Of a stretch of 15,628 bases of DNA, positions 15,227-15,628 are shown piece after piece; within the stretch, counting starts at the first letter, position 1, and every line of letters starts with the position of its first letter. The stretch is from contig CAKREC010000046.1 in the NCBI GenBank assembly GCA_934316925.1, positions 1 to 15,628 on the forward strand, in the 5' to 3' direction. The position numbers and the translations under genes were made by a program. A model generated the notes under the pieces. It ran no database searches and was not told where the DNA came from. It worked only from the letters and a program-made list of their open reading frames with translations. This DNA is from an uncultured Eubacterium sp. (GTDB taxonomy: Bacteria > Bacillota > Clostridia > Lachnospirales > Lachnospiraceae).

Positions 15227-15485
15227 ATAATCAGATCTCCTATTTGAATTGGTAAAAAGAAATAAGTGTCCAATGCCGAAACACATCCAATTACTTTTGT
15301 ATAGATTGTGCGGTAGAGCGGAAATGCAAGGAATTTTGACATTTTCATGGATGCGTACTAATATGATGATAGAAAAAAGAGCGCTTACCATTATGGCAGC
15401 TCCCATGACTTGATTATAACAGTCAAGGTAGGAATCTGCAATCAGAAAGTTACTGGTACATAAAGAACGGAGAAAGGAACCATCC
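15227..15485. other. Intergenic region between divergent genes
   Basis: These 259 bases lie between the start of the RhuM-family gene (minus) and the next plus-strand gene. They should hold both promoters, but I see no pair of boxes good enough to call. A weak inverted repeat CTTGA/TCAAG (15409-15413 and 15423-15427) is present. The minus-strand frame of the RhuM gene stays open through the region and would encode a hydrophobic stretch, but nothing in it resembles a known domain. Confidence 0.5.
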
Positions 15486-15628
15486 ATGCTATTTCAAAGG
15501 AAAACAGCGATTTCATTTCCATCTTATGACCCGGAGCGTCAGCAGGCGGTGCTGAAGTGCTCAATCTGTACCGGAGAGCAGGTCGCAGGCTTTTTGGACA
15601 GGCAGACCGGGCATTTCACGGATGTTAT
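15486..15628 (+). CDS. Small conserved protein, N-terminal part (cut by window end)
   Basis: An open frame starts at ATG 15486, seven bases after AAAGGA (15473-15478), and runs off the window end. The 47 visible residues begin MLFQRKTAISFPSYDPERQ and include the pattern KCSICTGEQVAGF and DRQTGHF. This resembles a family of short proteins common in Clostridia that share a SICTGEQVAGF-type core. I know no proven function for it, and some databases give such proteins unreliable enzyme names. The two cysteines C33 and C36 form a CxxC pair here that could bind metal or be redox active. It reads away from the RhuM-family gene and belongs to whatever unit follows the window. Confidence 0.65.
   Translation, partial: MLFQRKTAISFPSYDPERQQAVLKCSICTGEQVAGFLDRQTGHFTDV

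Noticed and set aside
15227..15487. N-terminal extension of the RhuM-family protein to an ATG at 15487
   Set aside because: The extra 87 residues do not resemble the family, while the ATG at 15226 has GGAG upstream and gives a family-like N-terminus.
1..15628. tRNA, rRNA, CRISPR array, insertion sequence or riboswitch
   Set aside because: I saw no regularly spaced repeats, transposase motifs, cloverleaf-like sequence or known riboswitch core; coding sequence fills almost the whole window.

Overview
The window looks like the chromosome of an anaerobic, gut-type Clostridia, most likely Lachnospiraceae. The evidence is moderate-to-low GC (my impression, not computed), strong AGGAGG-type ribosome binding sites, a lipoprotein with a Thr/Ser/Glu/Ala-rich linker, ETF-linked flavoenzyme genes and tightly packed operons. 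No rRNA, tRNA, CRISPR array, transposase or phage gene was seen. The taxonomy is an inference.

Layout. (1) Bases 2-1811, plus strand: the 3' end of an ATZ/TRZ-type amidohydrolase, then two small amidohydrolases of the amidohydrolase_2 type that overlap by 11 bases. The second of these has lost several usual metal ligands. (2) Bases 1812-1965: a regulatory gap with a perfect 7-1-7 palindrome, a good sigma70-type promoter and an intrinsic-terminator hairpin just before the next ribosome binding site. (3) Bases 1966-14196, plus strand: 13 genes with gaps of 0-43 bases, apparently one operon. They encode a creatininase-family hydrolase, an ATZ/TRZ-type amidohydrolase, a four-gene polar-amino-acid-type ABC importer, a DAO-family FAD oxidoreductase, EtfB, EtfA, an allantoate amidohydrolase-like M20 enzyme, (S)-ureidoglycine aminohydrolase (AllE), a ureidoglycolate amidohydrolase-like M20 enzyme, and a UPF0126/TRIC-type membrane protein of the glycine-transporter family. 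(4) Bases 14219-15226, minus strand: a RhuM-family protein, convergent with the operon. (5) From 15486 on the plus strand: the start of a small conserved Clostridia-type protein, cut by the window end.

How the genes may work together. The best-supported biochemistry is the ureide route: allantoate to ureidoglycine (M20), to ureidoglycolate (AllE), to glyoxylate (second M20), releasing ammonia and CO2. This is the plant-type, fully hydrolytic route. The creatininase homologue and the deaminase-type amidohydrolase attack cyclic amides or C-N bonds, and the oxidoreductase/ETF set could oxidise an N-alkyl glycine or glycine and pass the electrons on. I read the whole as an island for import and nitrogen scavenging from small ureides, guanidines or cyclic amides. 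The true first substrate is not settled. No allantoinase of the usual type, creatinase or dedicated regulator lies in the window.
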